Assembly (NCBI RefSeq): GCF_914767665.1 | Contig: NC_059502.1 | Span: forward strand, 29,220,812 to 29,284,811 | Length of the DNA stretch: 64,000 nt | From: Harmonia axyridis | Lineage: Eukaryota; Arthropoda; Insecta; Coleoptera; Coccinellidae | Direction of reading: 5' to 3' | Shown: piece by piece, positions 35,308 to 45,990 of the stretch | Position numbering within the stretch: the first letter of the stretch is position 1 | How the letters are laid out: the number at the start of each line of letters is the position of its first letter | Program-made: the position numbers and the translations under genes | Notes under the pieces: model-generated | The model's input: only the letters and a program-made list of their open reading frames with translations | What the model was told of the DNA's origin: nothing | Database searches by the model: none

Positions 35308-35392
35308 AGATTACCGCTAAGCGCTAAACGAGCATGTCTGAAAGGTTCATCAGGTCAAATGATTTTTTTTCTTTCACAAAATCTACAAAGAT
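35308..35392 (+). pseudogene. hAT transposase C-terminus (continuation of the split gene)
   Basis: The plus-strand frame reads LPLSAKRACLKGSSGQMIFF, then LSQNLQR and a stop. This is the expected end of a ZBED-type hAT transposase, where ERAFSRSG..LSAKRACLKG..V.ML.FL..NL follows the dimerisation motif. The matching upstream part ends ERAFSRS at about 27640. The two pieces therefore belong to one gene separated by roughly 7.7 kb of inserted LINEs. Confidence 0.75.
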
Positions 35393-36075
35393 AATAAATA
35401 ATCTGTGTACCTACATTATTTTGTTTGATGAATTATATTCTCTGGATATGAATTTTGAGTCTATTCATTCATCATAAGTTCATACAATTCGAATGTAGAA
35501 TATTATATTATTATTATTAGACCTCTTTATTGCTAAATTCATATGTTAGAGTCTTATATTCAATTTTTATATTTTTTCATAGATAAAATTTCAATTCTAT
35601 TGAGTTTTCTTTAGATGAATATCAGTTTCTACTGATAAACGAATAATTTTAATTCAATTGTATCTACCAATTTCAATACATATATGTAATTGTCAGTAAT
35701 TTTAATGTTAATTAAACGATTTGTCCATAGTAAATTACAAAACCTTGTTTTAATTAGTACTGAATAGTGAGTGATCATTCAAACTTTCATTCGTAACTTC
35801 ACTAATGATAAATTGCTCAACTAACTACTCTTCACCATCAGTGAATATGAATAGTAACGAGTATTTACTGATTATTCATGAATAGGAAACTAGTCATTGA
35901 ATGTTCAACTAATCAGTGAATACAAGACTATTCACTGATTATTCATGAATAGATAACTAGTCATTTATTATTCAACTATTCATTGAATACTTAACTATTC
36001 AGTGAATATTCATGAGTATTCGAATAATGCAAACCGTCCATCCGGCCGTGAAAATGATAACTACCGACCTAAAAA
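35393..36075. other. Intergenic AT-rich DNA with a short tandem duplication
   Basis: No gene was seen. Two imperfect copies of a 67-bp unit (each starting ACTGATTATTCATGAATA) begin at 35867 and 35934 and are surrounded by related ATTCA/TGAAT-rich sequence. Confidence 0.55.
35867..36000. repeat. Two tandem copies of a 67-bp AT-rich unit
   Basis: Both copies share ACTGATTATTCATGAATAG and AACTAGTCATT in the same order, with extra self-similar ATTCACTGAA motifs. This looks like a satellite seed. Confidence 0.65.
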
Positions 36076-38241
36076 CAAGGGCGTAGATCTTTTTTTCCTG
36101 GAGGAGTAATCGAAAAAAAAATTTTTGAAAACAGCATTTACTCATACCTATCTGTTATGTGAGAAAAATAACGATGTTTTTTTTAACGAAGTTATCACCG
36201 AAATACTCGAAATAATTTTTTTATTACGGAGGAAAATGAGAGATTCCTTGGATAATTTTAAGAATAAAAAGTCCTACGAAACGCTTTGTTTTCGATATGC
36301 AGGGTGTTTCTAGTATGTCGTACTTTTTAGTGATGCTTGTATCAGTTCATCAAATCTTTATTAATCTTCGCTACAGAGAGGATAAATAAGTATAGTATAT
36401 CCAAAGTCACTTGAACTAGTCTATGAAAACGTTTGGCCAGAGGTCCCTTTGAAGTGGATACCGCTATCCGCTAAATACCGGGGTTTATTTGAAAGTATTG
36501 TTAGGTTATAAATTCACTGATCCCAAAAGAATTTCTGGGAACTTGGACAACCCTTGTATGATCGAAATATTGTGTCTTCCTCCAAGTGACTTTGGATATA
36601 CTATACCAAAACTTATAATTAATTCATTCATTACAACTTACTCGCTGGATCTTTATAATAATTCAGATTTTCCTGAAGATTACTAGAGAGCTGTTTGAAT
36701 TTTTTTTTCTCGTAATCGATAGCAGATACAATTAAACTATTGCAAACCATAAAGTGTAGTACTGGACTAGAGTCTCTTTTTACATTTTTCTAAACTACCA
36801 GCGGTTCTCCAAAAAATAGTTCTGAAAGAAAGAATCAGGCACCATTTCAGAAAAAATATCACCCTGTGGATTTGCATTCAAAATTAGCATATTACATGAT
36901 GAGAACTTTAAATTAGAATATTTATGGCCAATTCAAATTAATTATCTTGTGAAGAGAAGGTTCTAAGAGAAAAAAAAAGTATTTGGGAAATCAAGTTATA
37001 CTTAGGACACTTTTTTTCTTAAATGATCCGAGAAATCTGTCATTTTCATTTGAACCTCCAATTCGGGAACACCGTGTAGATGTACATATTTAATTCAAAA
37101 CTAATGTCTTCACAATAATTTGCAATTTGAATGAAAAACAAAAATTGTACAAAACATCCCAATTTTCTATGCGAAAAAACCTTAAACTTTAACACCTGTA
37201 TGTCAGAAACAAAGTGTTTGGCGACTCATGTTATAAGACTTTTTTCTTGAAATGATCCGAGAAATTTGTAATTTACATTTGTATCTCCAATTCAGGAACA
37301 CCGTGTAGATATAGTCAATAGAAAACAATAGAAAATTGGGATGTTTTGTACAATTTTTTGTTTTTCATTCAAATTGCAATTTATTTGTGAAGACATTAGT
37401 TTTGAATTAAATATGTACATCTGCACGGTGTTCCTAAATTGGAGGTTCAAATGAAAATGACAGATTTCTCGGATCATTTCAGAAAAAAAGTGTCCTAAAT
37501 ATAACTTGATTTCCCAAACACTTTTTGTTTCTCAAAGAACCTTCCCTTCACAAGATATTCAATTTGAATTTGCCATAGATATTCTAAATTTAAAGTTTTC
37601 ATCATGTGATATGCTTATTTTGAATACAAATTTACAAAGTGATATTTTTTCTGGAAGGGTGCCTGCTTCTTTTCTCCAGAACAATTTTTTAGTTAACCGC
37701 TGAAGGAAGTTTAGAGAAATGTAAAAAGAAACTCTGGTCCAGTACTACACTTTTTGGTTTCTTATGATTTTGTCGTATCTGCTATCGATTTCGATAAAAA
37801 ACTTCAAACAGGTCTCTAGTATTCCTCCGGAAAATCCAAATTATTATAAACATTAGTAAACTGTAATTAATTAATTAATTATAAGTTTTGGTACTTATTT
37901 ATCCACTCTGTACTCTGTAGCGAAGATTAATAAATATTTAATAAACTGATGTAAGCATCACTAAAAAGTACGACACACTAGAAACACCCTGTATATCGAA
38001 AACGTTTGCGGGCCAAGGAATCTCTCATTTTCTTCGTAACTCTAATGAAGGAACACCCAGTATAAGGTAAGAACAACCGAATTGGTAATAAAAAAAATTA
38101 TTTCGATTAATTTGGTTGAACGTTCGTTAACAAATCTCTTTTTCTCACATTTTAGATATGAGTAAACTTATTCGTCAAAAAAATTTTTTTTTCGATTAAC
38201 ACCCCCCCCCCCCCCAAGGAAAAAAAAGATCTACGCCCTTG
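36076..38241. mobile_element. 2.17-kb palindromic (foldback) element
   Basis: The ends are mirror images: CAAGGGCGTAGATCTTTTTT at the left and its complement at the right. The arms stay complementary almost to the centre at about 37.2 kb. Matching landmarks include the GTACGACA block near 36320/37970, CAGTACTACAC near 36760/37740 and the GGATGTTTTGTAC block near 37150/37340. Inside, a TA|CAGGGTG-type terminus occurs on both arms (36300 and 37991), so this may be one foldback within another. The right arm has a 14-base poly-C run. No coding sequence remains and no target duplication was found. Confidence 0.85.
36300..37991. mobile_element. Inner TA|CAGGGTG-type foldback within the large palindrome
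   Basis: CAGGGTGTTTCTAG at the left is mirrored at the right, where TA follows; the left dinucleotide is TG, probably decayed from TA. The loop near 37200-37320 contains an extra copy of the arm segment with GGAACACCGTGTAGAT, showing internal duplication. Confidence 0.75.
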
Positions 38242-38398
38242 GCCGTATCCGGGTACTATTGCGCCTGTGGCAATATTTTAGAGCGTGCCCCCCATTTTCG
38301 AATTTTTTTTCTCCCATTATATTTATTATGATATTCTTTTATTCATAATTTAAGTCATATATTTTCGTTAAAGTTTTAAAATAATAAACAATTTTATT

Positions 38399-39137
38399 CA
38401 GGGTGAACATGAATGGTTGCGAAAAAATTCAGGTGGTGATTCCTTGTCAAAAAATAGGGTGGGTCTTTCATATGAAGTTTTTTTTGTGCCTTCCACTCCT
38501 TAGTTACAGCCCCCTAAAAACGACGCCCGAAAAGTAGTTTTTAATTTGTGAAAAGTTTATAATTATTTCTTTTGGTTAGATTCATTTCATTTTCAGTTAC
38601 ATTCATTACCAGTTCTCAATCAACTCCACAACTCAGGCGTAATATCTGTTGATGTTTTTTTTCTCAAAAACCGTGAATTTTAGCAAAAAATTACAAGAGA
38701 CCTTATTTGATATGAATGGATCAGTCTATCCAAAATTAATTTTCTTATTGCAAAATATGAATGAAGGAAAAGTTATTGCGAAACAAGTTCGAGGGGTGAC
38801 TTTTTCTACCGCTTGGAATCATAGAGGAACACCAATAACAATTTTTTCGAATGCCTTCTCCCTGGCATGAAATGTCAGCTGAATTTCATTTTTGTGAATT
38901 TTTTTGTTTTCAAGAAAAAAATAATGTCAAAACGATATTTTTTTTGAGAACTGGTACAAATATAAAATGAATGTAACAAAAAAAAACAATTATTAACTTT
39001 TCACAAATTAAAAACTATTTTTCGGGCGACATCTTTAGGGGTTCTAACTAAGCGGGAGGGTTTATTTAAAAGACCCAGCCTAATTTTTGAAAAGGAATCT
39101 TCCCCTAATTTTTTGGCAACTATTCATGAACACCCTG
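38399..39137. mobile_element. 739-bp foldback element, CAGGGTG class
   Basis: CAGGGTGAACATGAATGGTT at the left pairs with the right end ATTCATGAACACCCTG followed by TA. The arms run about 250-300 bases, including the shared TTTTTAATTTGTGAAAAGTT region. It encodes no protein. The left TA is not preserved. Confidence 0.85.
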
Positions 39138-39990
39138 TATATTTACTTATTTTAATTGAAACCATTCAAAAATACACATTTAATATAGGTAAAAATAAAG
39201 AGATAACTCCTGAAGATCTAAAAAACCAATTGTTATAAAATTGTATAAAAAAAGAAGTCGTACTTCACTCAAAAATAGATGGTACCGTTTGTCGAAGAAA
39301 TACCGACAATCTCGATAAAGCGCAAAAAACTCGTGAAAATAAGGGTAATAACACATGCCGACGCGTGAAAGTAATATTTATTATCTGAATGCGGTACCTT
39401 TGAACATGCCGACGCCCAACGGATTTATGACTAGATTACGGTATGCTTGAACATAGATAGGCATATTTATAATATTTCTTACCAATTAAAGTTTTGTTGT
39501 TTTTGTGATTATTTTAGGCTTAGTACGCAAATTCTAGGGAATGCTAGCAATATTTTAAATGTTTCCATATTTCTCGGCATCGCTCGTTGCGATATATACA
39601 TGAAAACCGAGTTTTGATCTATCGAATTATTTCGCTTAGTGCTCCAATATTTTTTCTTTTGATATTTTTGGGAGCCCCTGTGGACCTTGCGTCCGTGGCA
39701 AGTGCCACCTTTGCCACGCCCTGGGTTATGGGTAGCGCTTCGGCACTTGGGTATTATTTAGATCCATATTTATACATCAATAATGATTCTTGTGTTCGAA
39801 GTTTTCAGTTTTCAGCGAATAACGAGAGTTGTAATAATCTAATAATGAGAATATTCGTTGAAAATGCCTGGACAGCCAATTTCTCCGGCCAAGAATAGTA
39901 TCCTTACATCAAGAAGCTTTATCGAACCACCAGATTGCGCAACGTTTGAATATTCCACGGACTTCAGTAAGGCGCATAGTGGCTCTTTTT
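39138..39990. other. TE-derived or intergenic DNA, unresolved
   Basis: No intact frame with a recognisable product. A GC-rich patch near 39665-39740 (CCCCTGTGGACCTTGCGTCC) resembles subterminal sequence of hAT-like elements, but no boundary was found. Confidence 0.35.
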
Positions 39991-40811
39991 CTGAAAACCG
40001 GGAGCGTTTGCCTGGTCCTTCCAAACTAACATCTGCAAGGGAAGACTATTATATCGGAAATTTTACTCGAAGGAATCGAACAGAATAAAATAGGCCTTCG
40101 AAGTCATTTTTTGAGGTCCTTTAGACGGGTAGTTTCAACCAGTACCATAAGGAGACGGTTGCATTGCTAAAATTTAAGGGCAAGAATATATTTAAATGTA
40201 ACAGAACACCACCAAGACTGGCTTTTACCACAATGGCGCAACGTCCTTCTTTCAGAGGAGTCACGATTCGGTTTACAAACAGATAGTCGACGGGAAAGGG
40301 TTTAGAGAGGTCCAGCAGACTAGAGCGACTCAATTTCGCCCGGGAAGTTATGCCCAAGACGGATCAATAATGTGCTGGGGGGTATAATGTTCGGTCGCCG
40401 TACCCCTCTTATTATCGTTGAACGAACAATGACTGGTGCCATCTACGTAGAAAACATTATTGAACCAATCATTGTTACTCTGAGCAACGAATTTGGGGAT
40501 AACTTCATTTATCAGGATGATAACGCCTCACCACACCTTACATAAAGGTTTCAAAACATTGTTCAAGAGAACAATATCCAGACAATGAACTGGCCAGCAA
40601 ACTCACCAGACATTAATCCAATTGAGCACATATGGGATTACTTAGGGAGGGGAATATCCAATCGCCAAAACCCACCTTCAACTTTTCAGGAATTGACTTT
40701 CAGGAAGAATGGAACAATATGCCTGAAAATTTCATTAATGACTTGATTCGTGGATTGCCTAGACGTATTGGGCAGTTGATTGAAAGAAGAGTTGGCAATA
40801 ACTATAATTAA
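39990..40811 (+). pseudogene. Tc1-like transposase relic
   Basis: Plus-strand blocks in shifting frames follow the Tc1 order. GPSKLTSAREDYYIGNFTRR is the second helix-turn-helix. STIRRRLHC and HHQDWLLPQWRNVLL follow, then SEESRFGLQTDSRRERV, in which the first catalytic Asp of the FSDESRF motif appears as Glu. Next come MCWGGIMFGRRTPLIIVERT, FIYQDDNASPHLT with the second Asp, and NWPANSPDINPIEHIWDYLG with the DD34E-type Glu. It ends at a TAA at about 40811. Stops and frameshifts make it inactive. The A/T-rich 3' side to about 41,010 likely includes the right terminal repeat. Confidence 0.85.
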
Positions 40812-41729
40812 TCAAAAATAAATAATCGATAAATTTAGATTTTTTTTTCATTTTTCTTATGTTGTCTCATCCTACATAAAGCAAAGAGTAACAAACAAGG
40901 ATTTTTCTATATTGGAGTAGAAATAGAGGAATATATTCATCTCATTTCCAGAACATAGATTATTTCTTGAAAAACCTAGGGTGGCCAAGACTTTTGACGA
41001 TGTGTTCATAGTCCTGAAATATAAATTATGAATGACACTTTCATGTAATAAGATCGGGACGCCAACGGCGCCCCTAAAGACTCAGGGCGGCGCGGCCCTG
41101 TAAAATAGAAACTCGACGCAAAAATTTAAACATTAATACCGAAATACAAAGTACAAATCGAAGACAGCAGTAAATCTGCAGATCCACACACAGGAAACAG
41201 GAATAAAAGAATCATATCGGCGAGATCCAGATTCGAGTTACAATCTACGACCTAGAAACTTTTGAAGATGCTTACCGCAGTAGTAAGCGGAAACTGGAAA
41301 GTCAGGTAAAAAACCTGCTAGACGACTTCTAATTCTCCAATTTTTTCGAACAATCCGGCCGTGAAAGCCTTCAACATTATAAAGGATATTGTTTTACATA
41401 TTTTTACCGCAAGTCTCTACGATGATTGGATCTTGAGATATAGCCGCTTACCTCGCTTATTTGCCTACCCTGTACAACAGAATTTTTGACAGGGCTATTG
41501 CCAACTCCACTAATCGGAATTGAATTGTAAGGGTTGAATTATTTTTTCAATAAGAAATTCCTTCTATTGACAAATGGTAATTCAAAGTTGTGTCCAATTC
41601 ATCCAGAAATTTTAAGACAAGGAAAGAAAATTGGATAAAATTTTGAGTTAGTATGTAATAATAATGATAATAATTTACTTTATTCTATATTAATAAAATG
41701 TTGCATGATAATCATAGGTGTGATAATAG
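40812..41729. other. Tc1 3' flank and unresolved TE-like DNA
   Basis: No gene recognised. A GC-rich segment at about 41053-41101 (GACGCCAACGGCGCCCCTAA, ending GCGGCCCTG) looks like one end of a hAT-like element similar to that at 22.6 kb. No partner end was found. Confidence 0.4.
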
Positions 41730-42212
41730 CATAGTATAAGGAAAGGATAGTAAGCCAGTGTAGTGCTTTTTTCGATTTTGTTGATGTTGAGCGCCATCTA
41801 GTTGTACTCACGTTTTACTCGAATTTTACTGTCAAAAATTGGTCCGTAAAGTGAAGCCCTGTGAAAAAATCGGTGTTATTTTGAAGAACTAAAATATTTG
41901 AAATAGAGTGGTCAGAAGATTTCTATATTTTGATATTTTTTCTGCTCTGTAATAAGCATTTACGCCAGTGGCGTGTATTTGTGATAACTTAATAATAACA
42001 TAAAAATTGTTGGCAATGTCATACGACCCCTTTTCAACCACGCCACTGAATAAATTATCGTATTATTTCTGCGCCATCTATAGCTCATGATTCAGTGCCA
42101 TCTATTATCGAGTCACTTCTCCAAATCCAAATCCAACTACAGTAGCGATCCCTGGTGACTATTTCCTTGCCGTCAAACGGCGGTTGGCTTACTATCCTTT
42201 CCTTATACTATG
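41730..42212. mobile_element. 483-bp MITE with 28-bp perfect TIRs
   Basis: CATAGTATAAGGAAAGGATA (left, continuing GTAAGCCA) is mirrored exactly at the right end for 28 bases. The interior is non-coding and has three GCCATCTA motifs. Flanks do not show a clean duplication. Its outer 14 bases recur as a complete palindrome at 44781-44808, so the terminus belongs to a family present at least twice here. The superfamily is unresolved; the CA start and 7-8-bp duplications would be compatible with P or hAT. Confidence 0.82.
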
Positions 42213-42397
42213 ATAAGAGTCCAGATATATGCGAACATAATATGATTTAATTAAACTAACCTAATCTATTCGTTACAAAGAAAAATCAAATAAGGAAACG
42301 ATATTAACGATCATATGACCGTTATAATAAAAAAAGCCAAAACCCATGAGACCCATCCAATCCAATAAAAGGAAAAAATTACTGTTAAGCTAGTTCA

Positions 42398-42578
42398 CAT
42401 GATCAAAGTAATATCAAAATGAATTTACCGTAAATTTAGTCACTTTCATTGATTTGAGCTGCGGTGAAAGAGAATTTACAGAAGAGAGGAAGAGAGTTTA
42501 CATGATTAAAGTAATATCAAAATAAATCAACCGTAAATTTAGTCACTTTCATTGATTTGAGCTGCGGTGGAAGAGAAT
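42398..42578. repeat. Two tandem copies of a ~77-bp segment, period 103 bp
   Basis: CATGATCAAAGTAATATCAA at 42398 recurs with few changes at 42501. The rest of the unit, through GATTTGAGCTGCGGTG, is nearly identical. The second copy runs into an (AAT)n stretch that may be the tail of a minus-strand LINE. Confidence 0.8.
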
Positions 42579-43630
42579 AATAATAATAGTGCCTTTATTG
42601 CAAAAAAATAATAATACATAATATAGGGGCGAAGTCCAGCTTAAGCTACTCTACTCAACCCCAAAATAAAATAAAAAATTAAATAAAATACAAATATCCT
42701 GGAAAATACTAATAACAAAAAATTATATATTTAAACAAGAAATAATAACCATGAAATAGCAACAGTGACTCAGATCAACAAATCATCTGTTTCCTTAATT
42801 GTAGAATTGTAGAAAGAAAAAATATTATAAGTGAAACTCCTTCCAAACAACTATGGTCTTTGACTAGGAGGCGTTATCGGGCCTCTAGATCTAGAGATTA
42901 AGTATGGAAATTTTTTCCGCATGATTTATACATCTTCCCAGCAACAGGTACCCAGGAATGAAAAGTTCATTACTACTCAGATATTGATATCATTTGATAA
43001 GGAAGAGTTTCTATCTATTGTCAGATTATTAACTATGAACTCAGAGAAAATGATACAGTTACGAAATGGCGAATGCGTTATTACTCAATATTCCATCTTG
43101 CTTTATTTTATTTTATCAAGAAAGCTATTCTTGATTACAAAAATTTAACGTATATATTCAGATAGGATTCAATAAGAATGTTAAACTGATTTTTATTTCA
43201 TCGAAAAATCTAGCCAGAATACTTATTGAGAATGGGCGCATTCGCCATTCCGCAACTATTGTTGATAAATTCGATTCAAATGAACCAATTGGTTGAATTA
43301 TCCTCAATCTTTTCCTTATTCAATATAAAGCTCCTGTAGTGAGAAGTTAAGTATTGATTTTACTTTGATGTGATGTTATTGGCCAAATTAGACACAAATA
43401 TTGTTCTGGCCAAAGGTCAAATATCAATCTTCTGGTTTTTAATGTTTTTATTGAAACCCCATTCCTACAAATAAGGCTGAAAGATTACATTAATTGTTTT
43501 TGACATGTCATTTGTTAACTATGAACAATACATTAAGAACAAAATGTGTTTACAATAAAAGGTTTCTTGTTGATATTAAAAAAAAGAGTATATTTTAAGA
43601 GAAATCAATGAATGTTTATTTCATTGTGAA
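42579..43630. other. Intergenic, possible LINE tail and small hairpin
   Basis: An (AAT)n/GCAATAAAGG-type tail on the minus strand opens the region. A short inverted pair CGAATGCG/CGCATTCG occurs near 43068 and 43239. No gene was recognised. Confidence 0.4.
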
Positions 43631-43639
43631 GGGGAAGGT

Positions 43640-43900
43640 ATGCTATTAATGATGGAAATGATATCAGCCGAATGGCAACCACGGCTACGTTTGCAGCACC
43701 ATATGCTTTTCATGAAATTTTCCATGACAAATTCTTACATTGTCGACTGTATGTCCTTGATAAATTCATACTCATGAAGTCTATCTTTAAGGTCTTGAAT
43801 TGAATTGAATTGGCATAGACCTTATGTCTCACTTGGACCCAAAAAAAAAGTGTGAAACCACAAGATCACGGTGTCCAATTGCAGTCACATCTTCGAGAAA
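43640..43900 (-). pseudogene. Mariner transposase C-terminal relic
   Basis: Minus-strand frames read WTPRSCGFTLFFWVQVRHKV (third-Asp region, with Asp replaced by Gly), then NFMKSIWCCKRSRGCHSADI, the usual end of DUF4817-type mariner transposases. Frames shift between blocks. It is the same family as the relic at the left edge of the window. Confidence 0.7.
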
Positions 43901-44597
43901 TAACATGCCCAGGAATCTTTTCTTGCAAAATTGCGATTGTTTCGTTTCTTGCTCGCCTTATTCCAGTTCAATCGTTGTCTAAGTGTTTACTATCCTTAAA
44001 AAGCCGGCATGTATACCATATTAAAAAAATATACAACCGTTGCTTGAGGCTTATGTATGTAATGAGAAGAAGAGATCATATTTTCTAGAGCGCCGAATAT
44101 ATCTTCCCGTTATATGCTTCAACTTGCTTGTCTTGGTTTTGAGATCCTGACGTATAAAGAACCTCGATGCCCGAATAGGATTCAATAGAGGCACGAGATT
44201 CATGATCTCAGCTCATACATCATCGATTTCTTGTCATAAGACCAAAGCTCCGAAAAAAACAAAAGATCTTTTTCGTTTTTCGTATAATCTCCGATTTGCT
44301 CATTTTGTTGATTTTAATCTGACGATTTCTTCATTTAGAAGTCATAATGAAAAACACCTTCTTCGTTAGGTTTCTGCTCTTCATTTCGGATTTTGTTCTC
44401 ATTTTATCTCGTCCTATCTCATCCCCCCTCTCCTGATCTTCTTCCGTCACAGTTCGAAATTGATTAGTTGATTGATTAGGCTGTAGGTTGTATAAAAAAT
44501 TAAATGTGAAAAATTCATGCTATAGTTCGGAGATTGAACTGAAGGTCGAAATAAAGAATATATGGCTTCAAAAATCAATCTGTTGTCACGAAATCTG
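43901..44597. other. Intergenic, nothing recognised
   Basis: AT-rich sequence with short frames only. Confidence 0.4.
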
Positions 44598-44700
44598 TTA
44601 TTCCTCCCTATTTTGATGTTGTTCTATCGTGGTCTTAAGGGAGACTGTAAAAACCTTCATTATGGAACTTAAGAGAGTTATTCCTCTGTAGTTTTCCAGA
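44598..44700 (-). pseudogene. LINE reverse-transcriptase scrap
   Basis: The minus-strand frame includes ENYRGITLLSSIMKVF, the conserved N-terminal RT motif (NYRGITLLS) of endonuclease-reverse transcriptases. No other domain is attached. Confidence 0.6.
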
Positions 44701-44780
44701 TTATTATTGTACCTTTTTTCCAGATTAATAATAATTTTTTCCAGCTTTGTGGTATTTATCATTTGCGACTTGACTATAAC

Positions 44781-44808
44781 CATAGTATAAGGAATTCCTT
44801 ATACTATG
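44781..44808. mobile_element. 28-bp perfect palindrome with 7-bp flanking duplication
   Basis: CATAGTATAAGGAA joins its own reverse complement with no spacer. CTATAAC is repeated directly on both sides (44774-44780 and 44809-44815). The 14-base half equals the terminus of the MITE at 41730. It therefore looks like an insertion made only of two element ends. Confidence 0.85.
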
Positions 44809-44815
44809 CTATAAC

Positions 44816-45990
44816 ATACAGTTGTAAGAATGTTCATTAAAATTTAATGCCGCCATTAAAATTTGATTCCTCCAGTAGGCGAAGTCTATTGGCTACCTGT
44901 ACAGTTTAATGGAAGACTCAAATTTTATTGCGGTATCAAACTTTAACGAATTTTCCTGCAACTGGGTGTAAGAGTTTCGTCAATTTTAGACTAGTTTCAT
45001 CTCGCTATTTATAAGAAGTTAAGATATTAATTTTGTCGGCGCCTTTCAATTTTTGAACGTTACCTGCCTGAAAAGTTTTCTCTATCATTTCGTCCCAACG
45101 TAGTATTATTATTGACAGGAAATTTTGCATCCTCCCCTTTGGATTCCTTGTTTTTTCTATTTTCCATGTTTTTCCATTTTCTTTCGGTAGGTATTAGGAC
45201 ATCTTTGAATTAAAGTTTTGAGCGCCTGAGTTATTAGGGTTGTTGATGCATCTTAAGTGGGTTAATAGATGGTCACCCCCACAGTTTACTTATTTCGGTT
45301 GCGTTGTTAGCGGTTTTGTCCGCTGTCACGTGTCCTTCACCGCAATTGAAAGCTGCATGAAAGTACCTTTGAGAAGGTCCATACAGCTGTTATCGGTAGC
45401 ACTGAATTACTTCATACCGTGTTCCCAAGCATTTCACATTTAAGGATATTCCGCAACACTATTATAGTTTCGAGAAAATTCCCTTGTAGGCTTTGTCTAT
45501 TTCTACAAGGACTAAGGGCGGCTGTACACGGACTGCTTCAAGCACTCAAGCAGTCCTAAGGGAATTCGATGTCTCTTTTGATCTTTCATTCCAGTTACCA
45601 TTATTACTGGGCAACCCTGTTTCGCAAACTCAATCTTCATTTCTTTCTCCTTGGATTCTAAAAGAAGAACAGTAGTCTTTTCAATATTTTATTTTCATAT
45701 CTTCAGTATTTGATTCGTTTTTGTATTATCCGTCCTTCGTTTATTATTGACCATCTTAAAACTCACCATCAATGTAATCTGGCAATCAGCATCCAGTAAA
45801 TAATTTTTGGAATGTGTGGATGGAATCTGCTTCCAGAATGCACATATAAAGGAGAAGAAAAAGACGAAGTTTAACAGAGACAGAATATTCTGAGTTCACA
45901 GATGAAAACTTCTAGGTTAAATTTGATACCCATAACTCAGGATAAGAAAATATTAATTAAATTACATACGATTCATGAATATACCACGAT
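44816..45990. promoter_or_regulatory. Upstream region of ATP23-like gene, no gene recognised
   Basis: No supported coding sequence. The proximal 200 bases must hold the ATP23-like promoter, but no TATA box or initiator stands out. Confidence 0.35.

Noticed and set aside
36125..37703. Short frames in the large palindrome as genes
   Set aside because: They are short, mirrored on both arms and AT-rich with no conserved motif.
39587..39898. Frame with a hydrophobic stretch (FFLLIFLGAPVDLASVASAT), possible membrane protein
   Set aside because: It has no start context, homologous pattern or splice support, and sits in TE-rich DNA beside the Tc1 relic.
41053..41101. Complete hAT element between 38.2 and 41.1 kb
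   Set aside because: GC-rich hAT-like tips are suggestive, but no matching inverted ends or 8-bp duplication could be found, so only a low-confidence note was kept.
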